Shown: positions 20,123-29,814, counted from the first letter of the stretch. The stretch is DNA of 64,000 bases from Calothrix membranacea FACHB-236 (GCF_014696315.1 NZ_JACJPX010000016.1:52929-116928); one strand, 5' to 3'. Translations and numbers: made by a program. Notes: generated from the sequence alone by a model not told the origin.

Positions 20123-21883
20123 ATGCGACCATTTTTACCATTAATAGTTTTGGGTTCTGTCCTGATCTGTAGCGTAGCGTGGGGGGAAGAGAAAAAACTT
20201 AAGCTGGTTTATCCACCCATAAATCACCAGACAAAGACAGATCGGATTTTCTTCCTTGGTACTGCACCAGCAACCGGAGAAGTGTTGATTAATGGTCTAC
20301 CTATTAATCGTAGTAAATCTGGTCATTTCGCTCCCAGTTTTCCCTTGCAATGGGGAGAAAATTTATTCACTGTACGTTATCAAAACCAAGAATTGCAGAT
20401 GCGAGTTACTCGCATGGCTAATCAGCCAGAGATACCACAGGGTTTAGCTTTTGCTGCCAATTCTCTGACTCCAGCAGTTGATATTTCCCGACTACCAGGA
20501 GAAGAAATTTGTTTTAGTGCGATTGCACCTCTAAATGCTAAGGTAGGGGTAAAAATTGGTAGCCACACTGTTGATTTATTACCCCAAAAACAACAGTTTT
20601 CTCTACCTACTAATGCGGCAATCTTTATCAATAAAAATAAACCTGTGCCTGAATTTACTCCTGGTAAATATCAGGGATGTACGACATTACAAACAGCAGG
20701 TGATTGGCAACAACCGGAATTTCAACTTACTCTCAATGGTAAGACCCTGACTCAGTCAAGTTCTGGCAAAGTTCAAACTCTCATACCCTATCAACTACCA
20801 GTGGTAGAAGTAACCGCCGCAGCAGCTGTGGTTCGCACTGGCCCCAGTACAGATCATTCGCGGCTGACACCACTACCGAAAGGTGTTATGGCTGCTGTTA
20901 CGGGTAAGGAAGGGGATTGGCTGCGTCTTGATTATGGTGGCTGGATCAATAGCCAAGAAACTCGTATGCTTCCAGGAGCAGTTGCACCACACTCAAATAT
21001 TCGCAGTGTGACATCTCGTCAATTATCAGCAGCAACTGAAATCATATTTCCCCTGCAAGTACCTGTACCCATCAGCATTGCACAAGGTAAAGGAACTTTT
21101 ACCCTCACCCTGCATAATACTACTGCCCAAACAGACATTATTCGCCTAAAGGATAACCCTTTAATTTCTCGCTTAGATTGGCAGCAAATCGCCCCAAAAC
21201 AGGTGGAATACACTTTTTATCTCAAAAACAAGCAACAGTGGGGATATCAGCTAGCATACAAAGATACAAGTTTAATTTTGAGTTTGCGTCATCCGCCAAT
21301 TATTCCTAGTAAGCAACAAAAGCCATTATCTGGAGTCAAGATTTTACTGAACCCAGGACATGGGGGAAAAGAATTTGGTGCAACTGGGCCAACTGGTGAT
21401 GTAGCCAAAGATTTAAATTTGAGAGTGACAAAATTACTGCGCGAGGAATTAGTACAGCGAGGCGCAACAGTCATGATGACGAGGGAAGACGATCGCGATA
21501 TGTCTCTGGGAGAACGCCAGAAAATGATTGAGCAACAAGAACCTGCGATCGCGCTTACCTTCCATTATCGATTTCTCCCTGATGATGGCGATGCAGAAAA
21601 AACTCAAGGTGTAAGTAGCTATTGGTATCATCCCCAAGCGCAGAGTTTGGCTATCTTACTGCAAAATCGTTTAGTCAAAAATTTAGGTAGGGCTTCTTTT
21701 GGCGTGTTTTGGAATAACTTGGCGCTGACACGTCCCCATACTGCGCCATCGGTGTTGTTAGAGTTAGGTTTTATGAGTAATCCTGATGAATTTGAGCAGA
21801 TCGTCAATCCTCAAGAACAGCAGAAAACAGCACAAGCTTTAGCAGATGGGATTGTTGAGTGGTTTAGGAAAGTGCAGTCATAA
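20123..21883 (+). CDS. amiC: Second AmiC-type amidase paralogue with altered zinc site
   Basis: 586 aa from ATG 20123, giving signal peptide MRPFLPLIVLGSVLICSVAWG; the longer TTG frame lacks one. It is colinear with its upstream neighbour over SH3b, AMIN-like and Amidase_3 domains, so it arose by tandem duplication. The catalytic domain differs at key sites: His413 is kept, but the zinc-ligand Glu is Ala428 (GDVAKD against YLEKD). DPG is NPG, and SVHHNS is TFHYRF, so His481 stays but the conserved Asn is Arg483. Glu547 (LLELGF) is kept. Activity is probably lost or much reduced; a binding or regulatory role at the septum is possible. Confidence 0.88.
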   Translation: MRPFLPLIVLGSVLICSVAWGEEKKLKLVYPPINHQTKTDRIFFLGTAPATGEVLINGLPINRSKSGHFAPSFPLQWGENLFTVRYQNQELQMRVTRMANQPEIPQGLAFAANSLTPAVDISRLPGEEICFSAIAPLNAKVGVKIGSHTVDLLPQKQQFSLPTNAAIFINKNKPVPEFTPGKYQGCTTLQTAGDWQQPEFQLTLNGKTLTQSSSGKVQTLIPYQLPVVEVTAAAAVVRTGPSTDHSRLTPLPKGVMAAVTGKEGDWLRLDYGGWINSQETRMLPGAVAPHSNIRSVTSRQLSAATEIIFPLQVPVPISIAQGKGTFTLTLHNTTAQTDIIRLKDNPLISRLDWQQIAPKQVEYTFYLKNKQQWGYQLAYKDTSLILSLRHPPIIPSKQQKPLSGVKILLNPGHGGKEFGATGPTGDVAKDLNLRVTKLLREELVQRGATVMMTREDDRDMSLGERQKMIEQQEPAIALTFHYRFLPDDGDAEKTQGVSSYWYHPQAQSLAILLQNRLVKNLGRASFGVFWNNLALTRPHTAPSVLLELGFMSNPDEFEQIVNPQEQQKTAQALADGIVEWFRKVQS

Positions 21884-21905
21884 AGCCAACAACGCATAAT
21901 ATAAA

Positions 21906-21932
21906 TAAGGGTTTAGCAATGCTAAACCCTTA
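21906..21932. terminator. Bidirectional hairpin between convergent genes
   Basis: 12-base arms TAAGGGTTTAGC / GCTAAACCCTTA around AAT, between the second amidase gene (plus, ends 21883) and the DUF2085 gene (minus, ends 21980). Placement and strength fit a shared terminator. Confidence 0.75.
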
Positions 21933-21979
21933 CCAAAAATGTATATATATCAAGGTTTTTGGGGAATGGATTTATTTAA

Positions 21980-22492
21980 TCATGTTTCATCCGCAGCCAG
22001 TCGCCCGTGCAAAATTGGCATGGTAAATAATCCCCACGCCAAACCTGTAATTAACCCAAAAGGCGTGACAATATAATTATTAAAATTCCACAAGTCAAAA
22101 ACTTGTGCTGCTAATTCTAAGGGATAAGCCATCATCAAGACGCTGGCTATGGTTACACCACTCCAACCATACTGGCTTAACCAGTAAAAACCTTTACCGC
22201 CAGTTACACCATACAATAAGCGCGTTATGAATAAACCTGTGACGGTGCCATAACAACGCATACATACAGCCATGATATAAGGTGGTGCTAAATCTAACCC
22301 CATATCCGGTTGCGGGCAAACATGATTGCCCATGAAATAAATAATATTGGCAATTTCTGGTAGTAAAAATGTCCCAGAGGCAGCAAGAAAGGGAGCAGCT
22401 AGCGGGCCGATTACCATACCCGCCAGCATAAAATCAGCAATCGCACTGACCCAATTAATTTGCAACTCTCTGTTGAAAGCTACTCTCATCAT
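21980..22492 (-). CDS. DUF2085 integral membrane protein
   Basis: A 170-aa membrane protein of the DUF2085 family with about four to five TM spans. The family core is visible: NHVCPQPD, then VCMRCYGTVTGL, two Cys-containing elements typical of the group. Molecular function is unknown. Two adjacent ATGs (22492 and 22489) follow GAAAGGGA closely. It lies 29 bases after the agrE stop on the same strand, so the two genes may be co-transcribed. Confidence 0.82.
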   Translation of the reverse strand: MMRVAFNRELQINWVSAIADFMLAGMVIGPLAAPFLAASGTFLLPEIANIIYFMGNHVCPQPDMGLDLAPPYIMAVCMRCYGTVTGLFITRLLYGVTGGKGFYWLSQYGWSGVTIASVLMMAYPLELAAQVFDLWNFNNYIVTPFGLITGLAWGLFTMPILHGRLAADET

Positions 22493-22521
22493 TCCCTTTC
22501 TTAGTTTTTGTGAGGTTTTTC

Positions 22522-24633
22522 TTAACCTACCACTGCTCGATAAGGACTTGTCAACTTATCAAGTTGCTGAGTTAAGAGGCTGAGGAATAATCCTACATCT
22601 GTTACCACGCCCACAGATTCTATGGAACCGCGATCGCTTAACTTGGTGACTACAGCTGGATTAATATCTACACAGACCATTTTCACGCCAGCGGGTGTCA
22701 TGTTCCCTACACCAATGGAGTGCAGCATACTAGACAGCATTAAAATCATTTCCGCGCCTTCCAGGTGTTTGGCGTATTCTTGCTGTGCTTTAATCAAATC
22801 CATTTGGGTATCAGGTAAAGGCCCATCATCCCGAATTGAACCGGCGAGTACAAACGGTACATGATTATGCACACACTCATACATTACGCCACTCTTAATT
22901 GCCCCCGCCTCTACAGCTTTGGCAATGCTTCCATAGCGGCGAACGCTATTGATTACCTTCAAGTGATGGCGGTGTCCACCCCGGACGGCGACACCCCGCT
23001 TCATATCAACACCGAGGGATGTACCCATGATATTTTGCTCAATGTCATGGACAGCGATCGCATTTCCGCCCAAGAGTGCTTGCACGTAGCCTTCCCGAAT
23101 TAGCCGCGATAGATGTTCGCCACCGCCAGTATGAATCACCACAGGGCCAGCCGTGACAACTACTTTACCGCCAGCATCCCGAATTTTACGTAATTCCCAA
23201 GCTACTTGCTCTACAACTAATTCCACACGGCGTTCACTGGAAACCCCTGCGGACATAAAGCTAAATTCTTGAGCATTCCGCTGTTCTCGCGATTCTGTTT
23301 TGCGGATGGTGCGGATACCTTGGACATCTACTACAACTTGCTCGCCTACTGCTAAATCGCGTAATATTTTACACTTAGCAACATACCCACTTGCAGATTG
23401 AGTAATTGCGATCGCGCCATCCATGCGCTGATTTTCTACTTTTACCCATTCACCATAAATCCGCACTTCGGTGGGATAAATTGTACTCACATAGAAATCA
23501 TCGGGTGCTACACCTGCTTGCACTACAGGTTCTAGTTTGGCATCCCGCTCGTCTTGAGGTAAGTCTACAGCACCTAAATCAATCAGCTGAGAAATAATCT
23601 CTTCCATCACCTCATGGGATGGTGCTGAAACTTTCACTTCGGCTGCTGAGGTACTTTGGCGCTGTTCGCCCAAGTTGAAATTCAGTACTTGGAAGCTTCC
23701 ACCTGTATCGACAATCAAGTCCAAAGCGCGGTTAATTAAGCCAGAATCCAGCAAGTGACCTTCTAGGCGAATAATCCGACTTTCTACAGAAACATTAGCA
23801 TGAACTTCATCTCTCACTGGTTCTGTTACCCGCAGGGTGAGACATTTCGCCGCACCACCAGCTTTGAGAAATTCTTTTAGCGGTGTTTCAATAATTCGGA
23901 AACCAACATTTGCTAGGCGTGTTTTTAAATTATCACTCGCCTTATTCATGATCACGATGCTGTCCACATTCACCGCATTACAGGCGAAATTCACCGCGTC
24001 AGCTTCTTCAATGGCGATGCGCTTTTCTGCTGCTACTCGCATTTCAATTAAGCGGTTGGAGTAGGAATCAAACGCACCAGGATAATAAAGTAAATAACCG
24101 TTGGCTAAGGGACAGAAGCAGGTATCTAAATGATAAAAACGCTCATCAATTAGTCGTAAGGATAATACTTCAATATCCAACCATTTCGCTAAGTAGGGGT
24201 GAGAATCTAATTCTGAACGGAAGCCGTAACCCGCCCATAACCAGCGTCCTTCCCGATCTAACAGTGCATCCCCTGCGCCTTCAAAGGGTAAGTCTTTTGG
24301 GAGTATATGCACTGTGTAACCGTTGGCTTCAAACCATTTTTGGAAGTAAGGTTCTTCTCCCTGACGTTCTTTGTGTAAAAAGCGACTAAGAACTACATTA
24401 TCCCCCAACACTAAGCCAGCGTTGGCGGTAAATACCATATCAGGCCAACCTTTTTCTGGTGGTACTAAATCTACAATGGCGTGGTCTTTCAGGACATGGT
24501 AGAGTTTTTGCCACTGTTCCACAGCGCGATCGCGCGATGATTTATGAATGTTCCCTTCCATCCAGGGATTAATTACATAGTCCACATCATAGTGGTCAGG
24601 GGCACACATCAAAAAGCGAATCGGGGAAGTCAT
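22522..24633 (-). CDS. agrE: Arginine dihydrolase / ornithine-proline bifunctional enzyme (AgrE/ArgZ)
   Basis: A 703-aa protein of the cyanobacterial AgrE/ArgZ family. The N-terminal guanidine-modifying domain removes both guanidino nitrogens of arginine, giving ornithine, ammonia and CO2. Catalytic candidates are Cys264 (GGAAKCLTL), His168 (YHLD) and Asn71 (FTANAG). A middle domain (about 285-380) and a C-terminal LOR/SDH ornithine-cyclodeaminase-like region (about 410-690, with GPVVIHTGGGEHLSRLI and a CVDINPAVV nucleotide fold) would turn ornithine into proline. It links arginine and cyanophycin breakdown to nitrogen release. The promoter region on the right carries a GATACAG/CTGTATC inverted repeat. 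Length matches the characterised homologues. Confidence 0.95.
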   Translation of the reverse strand: MTSPIRFLMCAPDHYDVDYVINPWMEGNIHKSSRDRAVEQWQKLYHVLKDHAIVDLVPPEKGWPDMVFTANAGLVLGDNVVLSRFLHKERQGEEPYFQKWFEANGYTVHILPKDLPFEGAGDALLDREGRWLWAGYGFRSELDSHPYLAKWLDIEVLSLRLIDERFYHLDTCFCPLANGYLLYYPGAFDSYSNRLIEMRVAAEKRIAIEEADAVNFACNAVNVDSIVIMNKASDNLKTRLANVGFRIIETPLKEFLKAGGAAKCLTLRVTEPVRDEVHANVSVESRIIRLEGHLLDSGLINRALDLIVDTGGSFQVLNFNLGEQRQSTSAAEVKVSAPSHEVMEEIISQLIDLGAVDLPQDERDAKLEPVVQAGVAPDDFYVSTIYPTEVRIYGEWVKVENQRMDGAIAITQSASGYVAKCKILRDLAVGEQVVVDVQGIRTIRKTESREQRNAQEFSFMSAGVSSERRVELVVEQVAWELRKIRDAGGKVVVTAGPVVIHTGGGEHLSRLIREGYVQALLGGNAIAVHDIEQNIMGTSLGVDMKRGVAVRGGHRHHLKVINSVRRYGSIAKAVEAGAIKSGVMYECVHNHVPFVLAGSIRDDGPLPDTQMDLIKAQQEYAKHLEGAEMILMLSSMLHSIGVGNMTPAGVKMVCVDINPAVVTKLSDRGSIESVGVVTDVGLFLSLLTQQLDKLTSPYRAVVG

Positions 24634-24950
24634 AAAAAATATTACAAGCGTTGAGATGCTACAAGCCTTAATAGATACAGAGTATCACTGTATCATTTTG
24701 TCAAATTTGATACGAAACGTCTTTATTCTGCTATTTGAATACAGCACATAACTTTGCTTCCATTTTATTATCCCAAGGGATACACTGCGGTACAAACACT
24801 AAGAACCACATTTAAATGTTGTGTAATTGTAGCGCTATTTGGTTCTAGGAAATCAATATCAGCAATATCTACATTTTGTAAAGAATATTAATGCTATCCA
24901 AAATTGATAAAATACTTGATTTAGCATTACTTATTTCTGTGAAAGTTAAG
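24634..24950. other. Divergent promoter region agrE / GNAT gene
   Basis: 317-base spacer between a minus-strand and a plus-strand gene. It must hold both promoters. Apart from the inverted repeat at 24674-24694 I see nothing definite; I found no GTA-N8-TAC NtcA-type site. Confidence 0.5.
24674..24694. promoter_or_regulatory. Inverted repeat, candidate operator upstream of agrE
   Basis: GATACAG-N7-CTGTATC, a perfect 7-base dyad with centre AGTATCA, about 40 bases upstream of the agrE ATG. Spacing and symmetry suit a dimeric regulator. The identity of any regulator is unknown. Confidence 0.4.
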
Positions 24951-25376
24951 ATGGCAGACCTAAAATTTATAGTTGAGGATCATCCCAGCCAAGAGGATAT
25001 TCGTACTGTCATTAACAAGCTTGTTGAATATAACAACGATCGCCAAATAGAAAAAGATGTATACCAACCCCTAGCTGTCTTGATTCGAGACAATCAAAAC
25101 GAAATTGTTGGGGGTTTAGTTGGTAAAACACAATGGGGATGGCTGTTTATCTCTCACCTGTGGGTGGCGGAAATGCTGCGAGGTCAAGGATACGGAAGAC
25201 AACTTATGCTTCAAGCTGAGGAAATTGCTAAACAGCGCGGTTGTAGTTCTGCTTATCTGGATACATTCAGTTTTCAATCTCTGGGTTTTTATGAACGCCT
25301 TGGCTATGAGAGGTTTGGGGTACTAGAAAATTTTCCACCAGGACATCAACGGTATTTTTTAAAGAAAGAAATTTAG
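24951..25376 (+). CDS. GNAT-family N-acetyltransferase
   Basis: A 141-aa acetyltransferase from ATG 24951 (MADLKFIVEDHP). An upstream ATG at 24891 would add 20 residues that precede the domain; neither start has a strong ribosome site. Motif A is visible: WGWLFISHLWVAEMLRGQGYGRQLM, with the acetyl-CoA loop R-G-Q-G-Y-G, then YLDTFSFQSLGFYERLGYERFG as motif B. It transfers an acetyl group from acetyl-CoA to an unknown small amine or protein. Single gene, divergent from agrE. Confidence 0.85.
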   Translation: MADLKFIVEDHPSQEDIRTVINKLVEYNNDRQIEKDVYQPLAVLIRDNQNEIVGGLVGKTQWGWLFISHLWVAEMLRGQGYGRQLMLQAEEIAKQRGCSSAYLDTFSFQSLGFYERLGYERFGVLENFPPGHQRYFLKKEI

Positions 25377-25412
25377 TTTAATTAAGCTTCAGATTTCGCT
25401 ATAGATACTCAG

Positions 25413-25425
25413 CCATAGACTATGG
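25413..25425. promoter_or_regulatory. 13-base palindrome in spacer
   Basis: CCATAG-A-CTATGG lies 37 bases after the GNAT stop. It may be a weak terminator or a protein site. The rest of the 368-base spacer up to the DUF2993 gene shows nothing else I can name. Confidence 0.3.
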
Positions 25426-25744
25426 GCATTACCATTCCTTATAGCAATAGTCTAAAAAACTAATCTGATTTATGAACAAAAACTTATTTTATTAGCGGCA
25501 TCGTCAGTTAAATTGAATTAATACAGGATTTTAGATGTATCAGACCGCTAAAATTACACCTAGGCTCAATCTCGTGTCATAAAAATCTCGTTTTTGCAGA
25601 GAATTTAGTAATATCTAATACATTTAGTTGTTAACCATCAGTTATTCTACTCCTGCCCATCAGCACAATTTATCAGGGGATCGCTTGCTGTATTCTTCAC
25701 AGTTTGTTACAAAAGTACAAAGAACTTCTAGAGAGCCAAAACTC

Positions 25745-26554
25745 ATGTTCGGCGGACTTACTGGTTTAACAGATTCTAAAGGCACAGACTGGGGAGAGCG
25801 GATGCTCAACACAGTCGCTAGCCAAACGATTCGCCACCTGTTTACCCAAAGCGAGTCAGTAGAAGTCTTTGTGCGCTGCTATCCCTCCAGCAAACTGTTG
25901 CAAGGCAGCATCGATAGTTTCAAAATGAGTGGACGTGGCTTGGTCATCCGTAGAGATTTTGCGGTCGAGGAGATGTCTTTTGAAACGGATGCAGTTGCCA
26001 TTGACTTTAGCTCAGTTTTAAGCGGTAAATTAACTCTTAAACAACCTACTCAGGCGATCGCCCAAGTAATATTATCAGAAGCAGGTATTAATCAGGCTTT
26101 TAATGCCGAACTGGTTAAAAAACGTTTAGTTAACCTTTCTGTCCCAAGCTTAACGGCGTTATCTGGGGGTAAACCAGTGTCTTTCCCAGAGATTCAGGTA
26201 CAACTGTTACCAGAGAATCGTCTGCGAATTTTAGCAAAAGCAGATTTAGATAATGGCGAACTCGTACCGCTAAATATGACTGTCAGCTTATCTGTGGAAC
26301 GTCGGCGACGAGTTTCCTTCACAAATCCTCAATTTGACCTTGACCTTATACCAGAAGCGCAAAGGGAAGTATCGCGAACTTTGAGCATAGCACTAGTAGA
26401 AATTTTAGATAATATGGTCGATTTAGATCGCTTTGACCTAGATGGGGTAAAAATGCGATTGAATCGGCTAGAAACTGAAGGTCAAAAGTTGATTTTCAGT
26501 GGATATGCTGAGATTGAGCGTATACCTAATACCTCGCAACAAGCAAAGAGCTAG
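25745..26554 (+). CDS. DUF2993 (LmeA-like) lipid-binding protein
   Basis: 269 aa from ATG 25745 (MFGGLTGLTDSKG). The longer frame starts with TTG 25628 and adds 39 residues of non-family sequence. The DUF2993 core is seen as KLLQGSIDSFKMSGRGLVI and FETDAVAIDFSSVLSGKLTLKQPTQA, later VPLNMTVSLSVERRRRVSF. Mycobacterial LmeA of this family binds phosphatidylinositides in the envelope; the cyanobacterial role is unknown. No signal peptide is visible, so it is probably cytoplasmic or a peripheral membrane protein. Confidence 0.8.
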   Translation: MFGGLTGLTDSKGTDWGERMLNTVASQTIRHLFTQSESVEVFVRCYPSSKLLQGSIDSFKMSGRGLVIRRDFAVEEMSFETDAVAIDFSSVLSGKLTLKQPTQAIAQVILSEAGINQAFNAELVKKRLVNLSVPSLTALSGGKPVSFPEIQVQLLPENRLRILAKADLDNGELVPLNMTVSLSVERRRRVSFTNPQFDLDLIPEAQREVSRTLSIALVEILDNMVDLDRFDLDGVKMRLNRLETEGQKLIFSGYAEIERIPNTSQQAKS

Positions 26555-26955
26555 GGACAAGAGGTTACTATTGTTAAGGCGAACAAAGTTCCCTCACAAA
26601 GGGTTATCAGCTGTTAAGCAGATAAGAAAGCACATTAAGGCAGCAGGGGGTAAGAGAGAGGATTTGCAGCTTTTACCAGCATGAACATGATGCAATTTAA
26701 ATGACGATTAGCTTACCAATTCTCTAAAATTTAGCGATATTTGGGTTTTGTCCCTCGACCTAACCCCTAAGAATTCTCTAGATGTTGGCTTTCACACATA
26801 CCCCTACGGGTAAGCAAGCCATAACCCCAACCTACAACCTACCCATCTGTCAAATTCTTTTTTTCAAATTGGTAAAATACGCCACACACAAAAACGCAAA
26901 GGTAATAAAAAACCTCTGCGTTTTTGTGTAAGATTTAATTTTTATTTCTTATCTT
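26555..26955. other. Intergenic spacer between convergent genes
   Basis: 401 bases between the DUF2993 gene and ugd, which converge. It ends in a strong hairpin (26887-26930). The rest has no gene I can support. Confidence 0.55.
26887..26930 (-). terminator. Terminator after ugd
   Basis: 17-base arms ACACAAAAACGCAAAGG / CCTCTGCGTTTTTGTGT with one mismatch around an A-rich 10-base loop, 26 bases past the ugd stop. The U-rich 3' arm supports termination from either side. Confidence 0.75.
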
Positions 26956-28347
26956 CTATCTTCCAACACCTACATATTGGAAACCTGCTCTGACCATTGT
27001 TTCTGGGTCAAGGAAGTTACGTCCATCGATAATCACAGGATGACTCATCAGTTGAGCCATTTTCACATAGTCTAGATGGCTAAATTGCTGCCATTCAGTC
27101 ACAAGTACTAAAGCATCGCAACCGTCGGCTAGTCTTTCAGCATCAGTTTCGACTAGTACGCCAGAAAGACCATGACGTAGACCTGTTTGGGAAACAATGG
27201 GGTCGAAAGCTTTGACTTTGGCTCCTAGTCGGTTTAGCTGCTCAATTAAGTTGAGTGCTGGCGCATCGCGTAAATCGTCAGTATCTGGCTTAAAGGTAAG
27301 GCCAAGTAGACCTACTGTTTTACCTTTGAGAATTTTGAGGACTTGTTGCAGTTTCTCTAAAGCAATCAGCCGTTGGCGTTCGTTGACGCTAACGGCTGAT
27401 TTCAGTAATTGTGCTTCATAACCATAGTCATCAGCAGTATGAATTAGCGCGGCTACATCTTTGGGGAAACAGGAACCACCCCAACCGATACCAGCCTGTA
27501 AAAACTTGTTACCAATCCGGGAGTCTAAACCGATACCTTTTGCTACTTGGGTAACATCAGCACCAACGCGATCGCAAATGTTAGCAACTTCGTTAATAAA
27601 ACTAATTTTAGTTGCTAAAAAGGCATTAGCAGCATATTTAATCATTTCTGCTGAGCTGAGGTCTGTTACCAGCACAGGTACTTGTGGTAGAGATTGATTC
27701 TCAGCAAACTGCCGCTCTACAATTGGAGCATACAGATCTTTCATTAAGCCTATCGCTTTTTGACTGTTACCACCGAGAACAATGCGATCGGGGTTAAAGG
27801 TATCGTAAACTGCTGAACCTTCGCGCAAAAACTCAGGATTGCTGACCACATCAAAATGAGATGCAATTTCTGGCAATTTATCTTCAGTTGCAACGCCACC
27901 TGCTGTTACTAGAGTTTTTTGACGTTCAGCTATACCATCTAAAACAATCATCCGTACCCAGTCACCTGAGCCAATGGGCACTGTAGATTTATTAACGATT
28001 ACTTTATAACCACCATTGAGATGGTTTCCGATACCACGGGCTACAGCCTCAACGTAACGAGTATCACTTTCACCATTTGGTAAAGGTGGTGTTCCCACTG
28101 CAATAAAGAGAATTTCTCCGTGAGCTACACCTGCAGCCAAATCTGTAGTAAATTCAATCTTTCCTGTTTGAATTGCAGATTGCATAATTTCCGAGAGTCC
28201 CGGCTCGAAAATCGGGGACTGCCCAGACTTCATTAACTTAACTTTTTCTTCATTATTATCTACACAGATGACATCATGACCGATGTGAGCCAAGCAAGCA
28301 CCTGTAACTAAACCAACGTAACCAGTACCAATGACGCAAACACGCAT
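26956..28347 (-). CDS. ugd: UDP-glucose 6-dehydrogenase
   Basis: A 463-aa NAD-dependent dehydrogenase oxidising UDP-glucose to UDP-glucuronate in two steps. The Rossmann loop IGTGYVG starts at residue 6. The central helix domain follows, and the catalytic thiol is in GWGGSCFPKD (Cys near 293). The C-terminal UDP-binding domain has GLTFKPDTDDLRDAP. Length fits the family. It follows the UDP-glucuronate decarboxylase gene on the same strand after 149 bases; together they convert UDP-glucose to UDP-xylose for exopolysaccharide. Confidence 0.96.
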   Translation of the reverse strand: MRVCVIGTGYVGLVTGACLAHIGHDVICVDNNEEKVKLMKSGQSPIFEPGLSEIMQSAIQTGKIEFTTDLAAGVAHGEILFIAVGTPPLPNGESDTRYVEAVARGIGNHLNGGYKVIVNKSTVPIGSGDWVRMIVLDGIAERQKTLVTAGGVATEDKLPEIASHFDVVSNPEFLREGSAVYDTFNPDRIVLGGNSQKAIGLMKDLYAPIVERQFAENQSLPQVPVLVTDLSSAEMIKYAANAFLATKISFINEVANICDRVGADVTQVAKGIGLDSRIGNKFLQAGIGWGGSCFPKDVAALIHTADDYGYEAQLLKSAVSVNERQRLIALEKLQQVLKILKGKTVGLLGLTFKPDTDDLRDAPALNLIEQLNRLGAKVKAFDPIVSQTGLRHGLSGVLVETDAERLADGCDALVLVTEWQQFSHLDYVKMAQLMSHPVIIDGRNFLDPETMVRAGFQYVGVGR

Positions 28348-28496
28348 TATTTTTAACTCCTCGTTGTTTCTGTTCTTCCTATTAGCTCAGAAGTTTTCAG
28401 CGCAAACCTTTATGGGGGTGGAAAACCTTACCACAATAGTACGGGCTACAAATAAACTCAGCCTGCACGAAAGTTCAGAGCGACACTCGGTGCTAA

Positions 28497-29447
28497 TCAG
28501 GAGACTGACGCTTTGTTCTCCTTATTAAGCCGATTACGAAAATCTTCTATGGTCAGTTTTAACCCTTGTTGCAATGGAACGGTAGGTTCCCAATTTAACA
28601 AGGTTTTTGCTTTTGTAATATCTGGACGACGGCGACGGGGATCGTCAGAAGGTATTGGTTCAAATTTAATTTTGGCTTCGGGGTTAATCAGGTTTTGTAC
28701 AGCCTCTGCCAATTCTAAGATGGTGTATTCATCAGGATTGCCCAGATTCACGGGGCCGACATAGTCGCTATTCATTAATCTGATAAATCCTTCTACCAGA
28801 TCGGAGACATAGCAAAAACTACGGGTTTGCGAACCGTCGCCATAAACTGTTAAAGGTTCACCCCGTAAGGCTTGAACTATAAAGTTGCTCACTACCCGTC
28901 CATCGTTTTCTAACATCCGAGGGCCATAGGTATTAAAAATACGTACAACTCGAATATCAACTTTATTTTGTCTGTAGTAGTCGAATGCTAGCGTCTCAGC
29001 AATTCGTTTACCTTCGTCGTAGCAGGAACGCACGCCAATAGGATTGACATTACCTCTGTACTCTTCGGTTTGGGGATGAACTTCCGGATCGCCGTAGACT
29101 TCGCTAGTAGAAGCTAAGAAAAACCTTGCTTTGACACGTTTAGCCAAGCCCAACATATTTAGTGTCCCCATCACATTTGTTTTCACTGTTTTGACGGGGT
29201 TGTACTGGTAATGTACAGGCGAAGCAGGACAAGCCAAATGATAGATTTGATCCACTTCCAACCTAATGGGTTCGGTAATGTCATGGCGGATCAGTTCAAA
29301 ATATGGATTATCCAGCCATTTAACTATGTTGTCCTTATTGCCTGTATAAAAGTTATCCAAGCAAAGAATTTCATGGCCATCAGTTATTAGTCGGTCGATG
29401 AGATGGGAACCAAGAAACCCGGCACCGCCCGTTACTAAAATTCTCAT
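28497..29447 (-). CDS. uxs: UDP-glucuronate decarboxylase (UDP-xylose synthase)
   Basis: A 316-aa extended SDR. NAD loop GGAGFLG (7-13), the UXS-specific HLACPASP (70-77), catalytic Glu116 in STSEVYGD, and Tyr143-x3-Lys147 in SCYDEGKR mark UDP-xylose synthase rather than a plain epimerase. It decarboxylates UDP-glucuronate, the product of the next gene, ugd. A CTACGTAT/ATACGTAG hairpin lies 40 bases upstream of the start. High confidence from the complete motif set and length. Confidence 0.94.
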   Translation of the reverse strand: MRILVTGGAGFLGSHLIDRLITDGHEILCLDNFYTGNKDNIVKWLDNPYFELIRHDITEPIRLEVDQIYHLACPASPVHYQYNPVKTVKTNVMGTLNMLGLAKRVKARFFLASTSEVYGDPEVHPQTEEYRGNVNPIGVRSCYDEGKRIAETLAFDYYRQNKVDIRVVRIFNTYGPRMLENDGRVVSNFIVQALRGEPLTVYGDGSQTRSFCYVSDLVEGFIRLMNSDYVGPVNLGNPDEYTILELAEAVQNLINPEAKIKFEPIPSDDPRRRRPDITKAKTLLNWEPTVPLQQGLKLTIEDFRNRLNKENKASVS

Positions 29448-29814
29448 AGTTTACTAATTAAGTACAAGTATTGTCAGTTGCTATTCTACGTATTTTTGTA
29501 TACGTAGTTAGGTAAAAAAGTCCAGAAGAGTATGGCTCCTTAAATAAATGTTTTTTTATTTACCAGTATTTCTACGGTCGCAATATTATTACATTAAGTT
29601 TTTTTCTTATACAATTCCATTAGCAAAATAACAAACATAGCCTCAAGATTGGAGCGTCAAATTTGAGAATTCATCAAATCTTTAACAATATTAAGTATTG
29701 TAAGGATTAGATGTGCCAACTGTTATAACTCAGATAAAAGGTAAATGGGTCAGAGATATTAAGAAAAAAGCAGAAAAATCTGTAAAATTATGCTACAAGC
29801 AACCTCTAGTATTT
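29448..29814. other. Intergenic spacer upstream of uxs
   Basis: 367 AT-rich bases between the antiporter stop and uxs. It contains the inverted repeat at 29487-29508 and presumably the uxs promoter. No other structure or gene found. Confidence 0.55.
29487..29508. promoter_or_regulatory. Inverted repeat upstream of uxs
   Basis: CTACGTAT-TTTTGT-ATACGTAG, a perfect 8-base dyad 40 bases before the uxs ATG. Position suggests an operator or a 5'-UTR hairpin. Confidence 0.4.

Noticed and set aside
26499..26684. Sixty-one-codon ORF with a basic C-terminus (KQIRKHIKAAGGKREDLQLL)
   Set aside because: It starts inside the DUF2993 gene in another frame and has no ribosome site; I could not link it to a known gene fragment.
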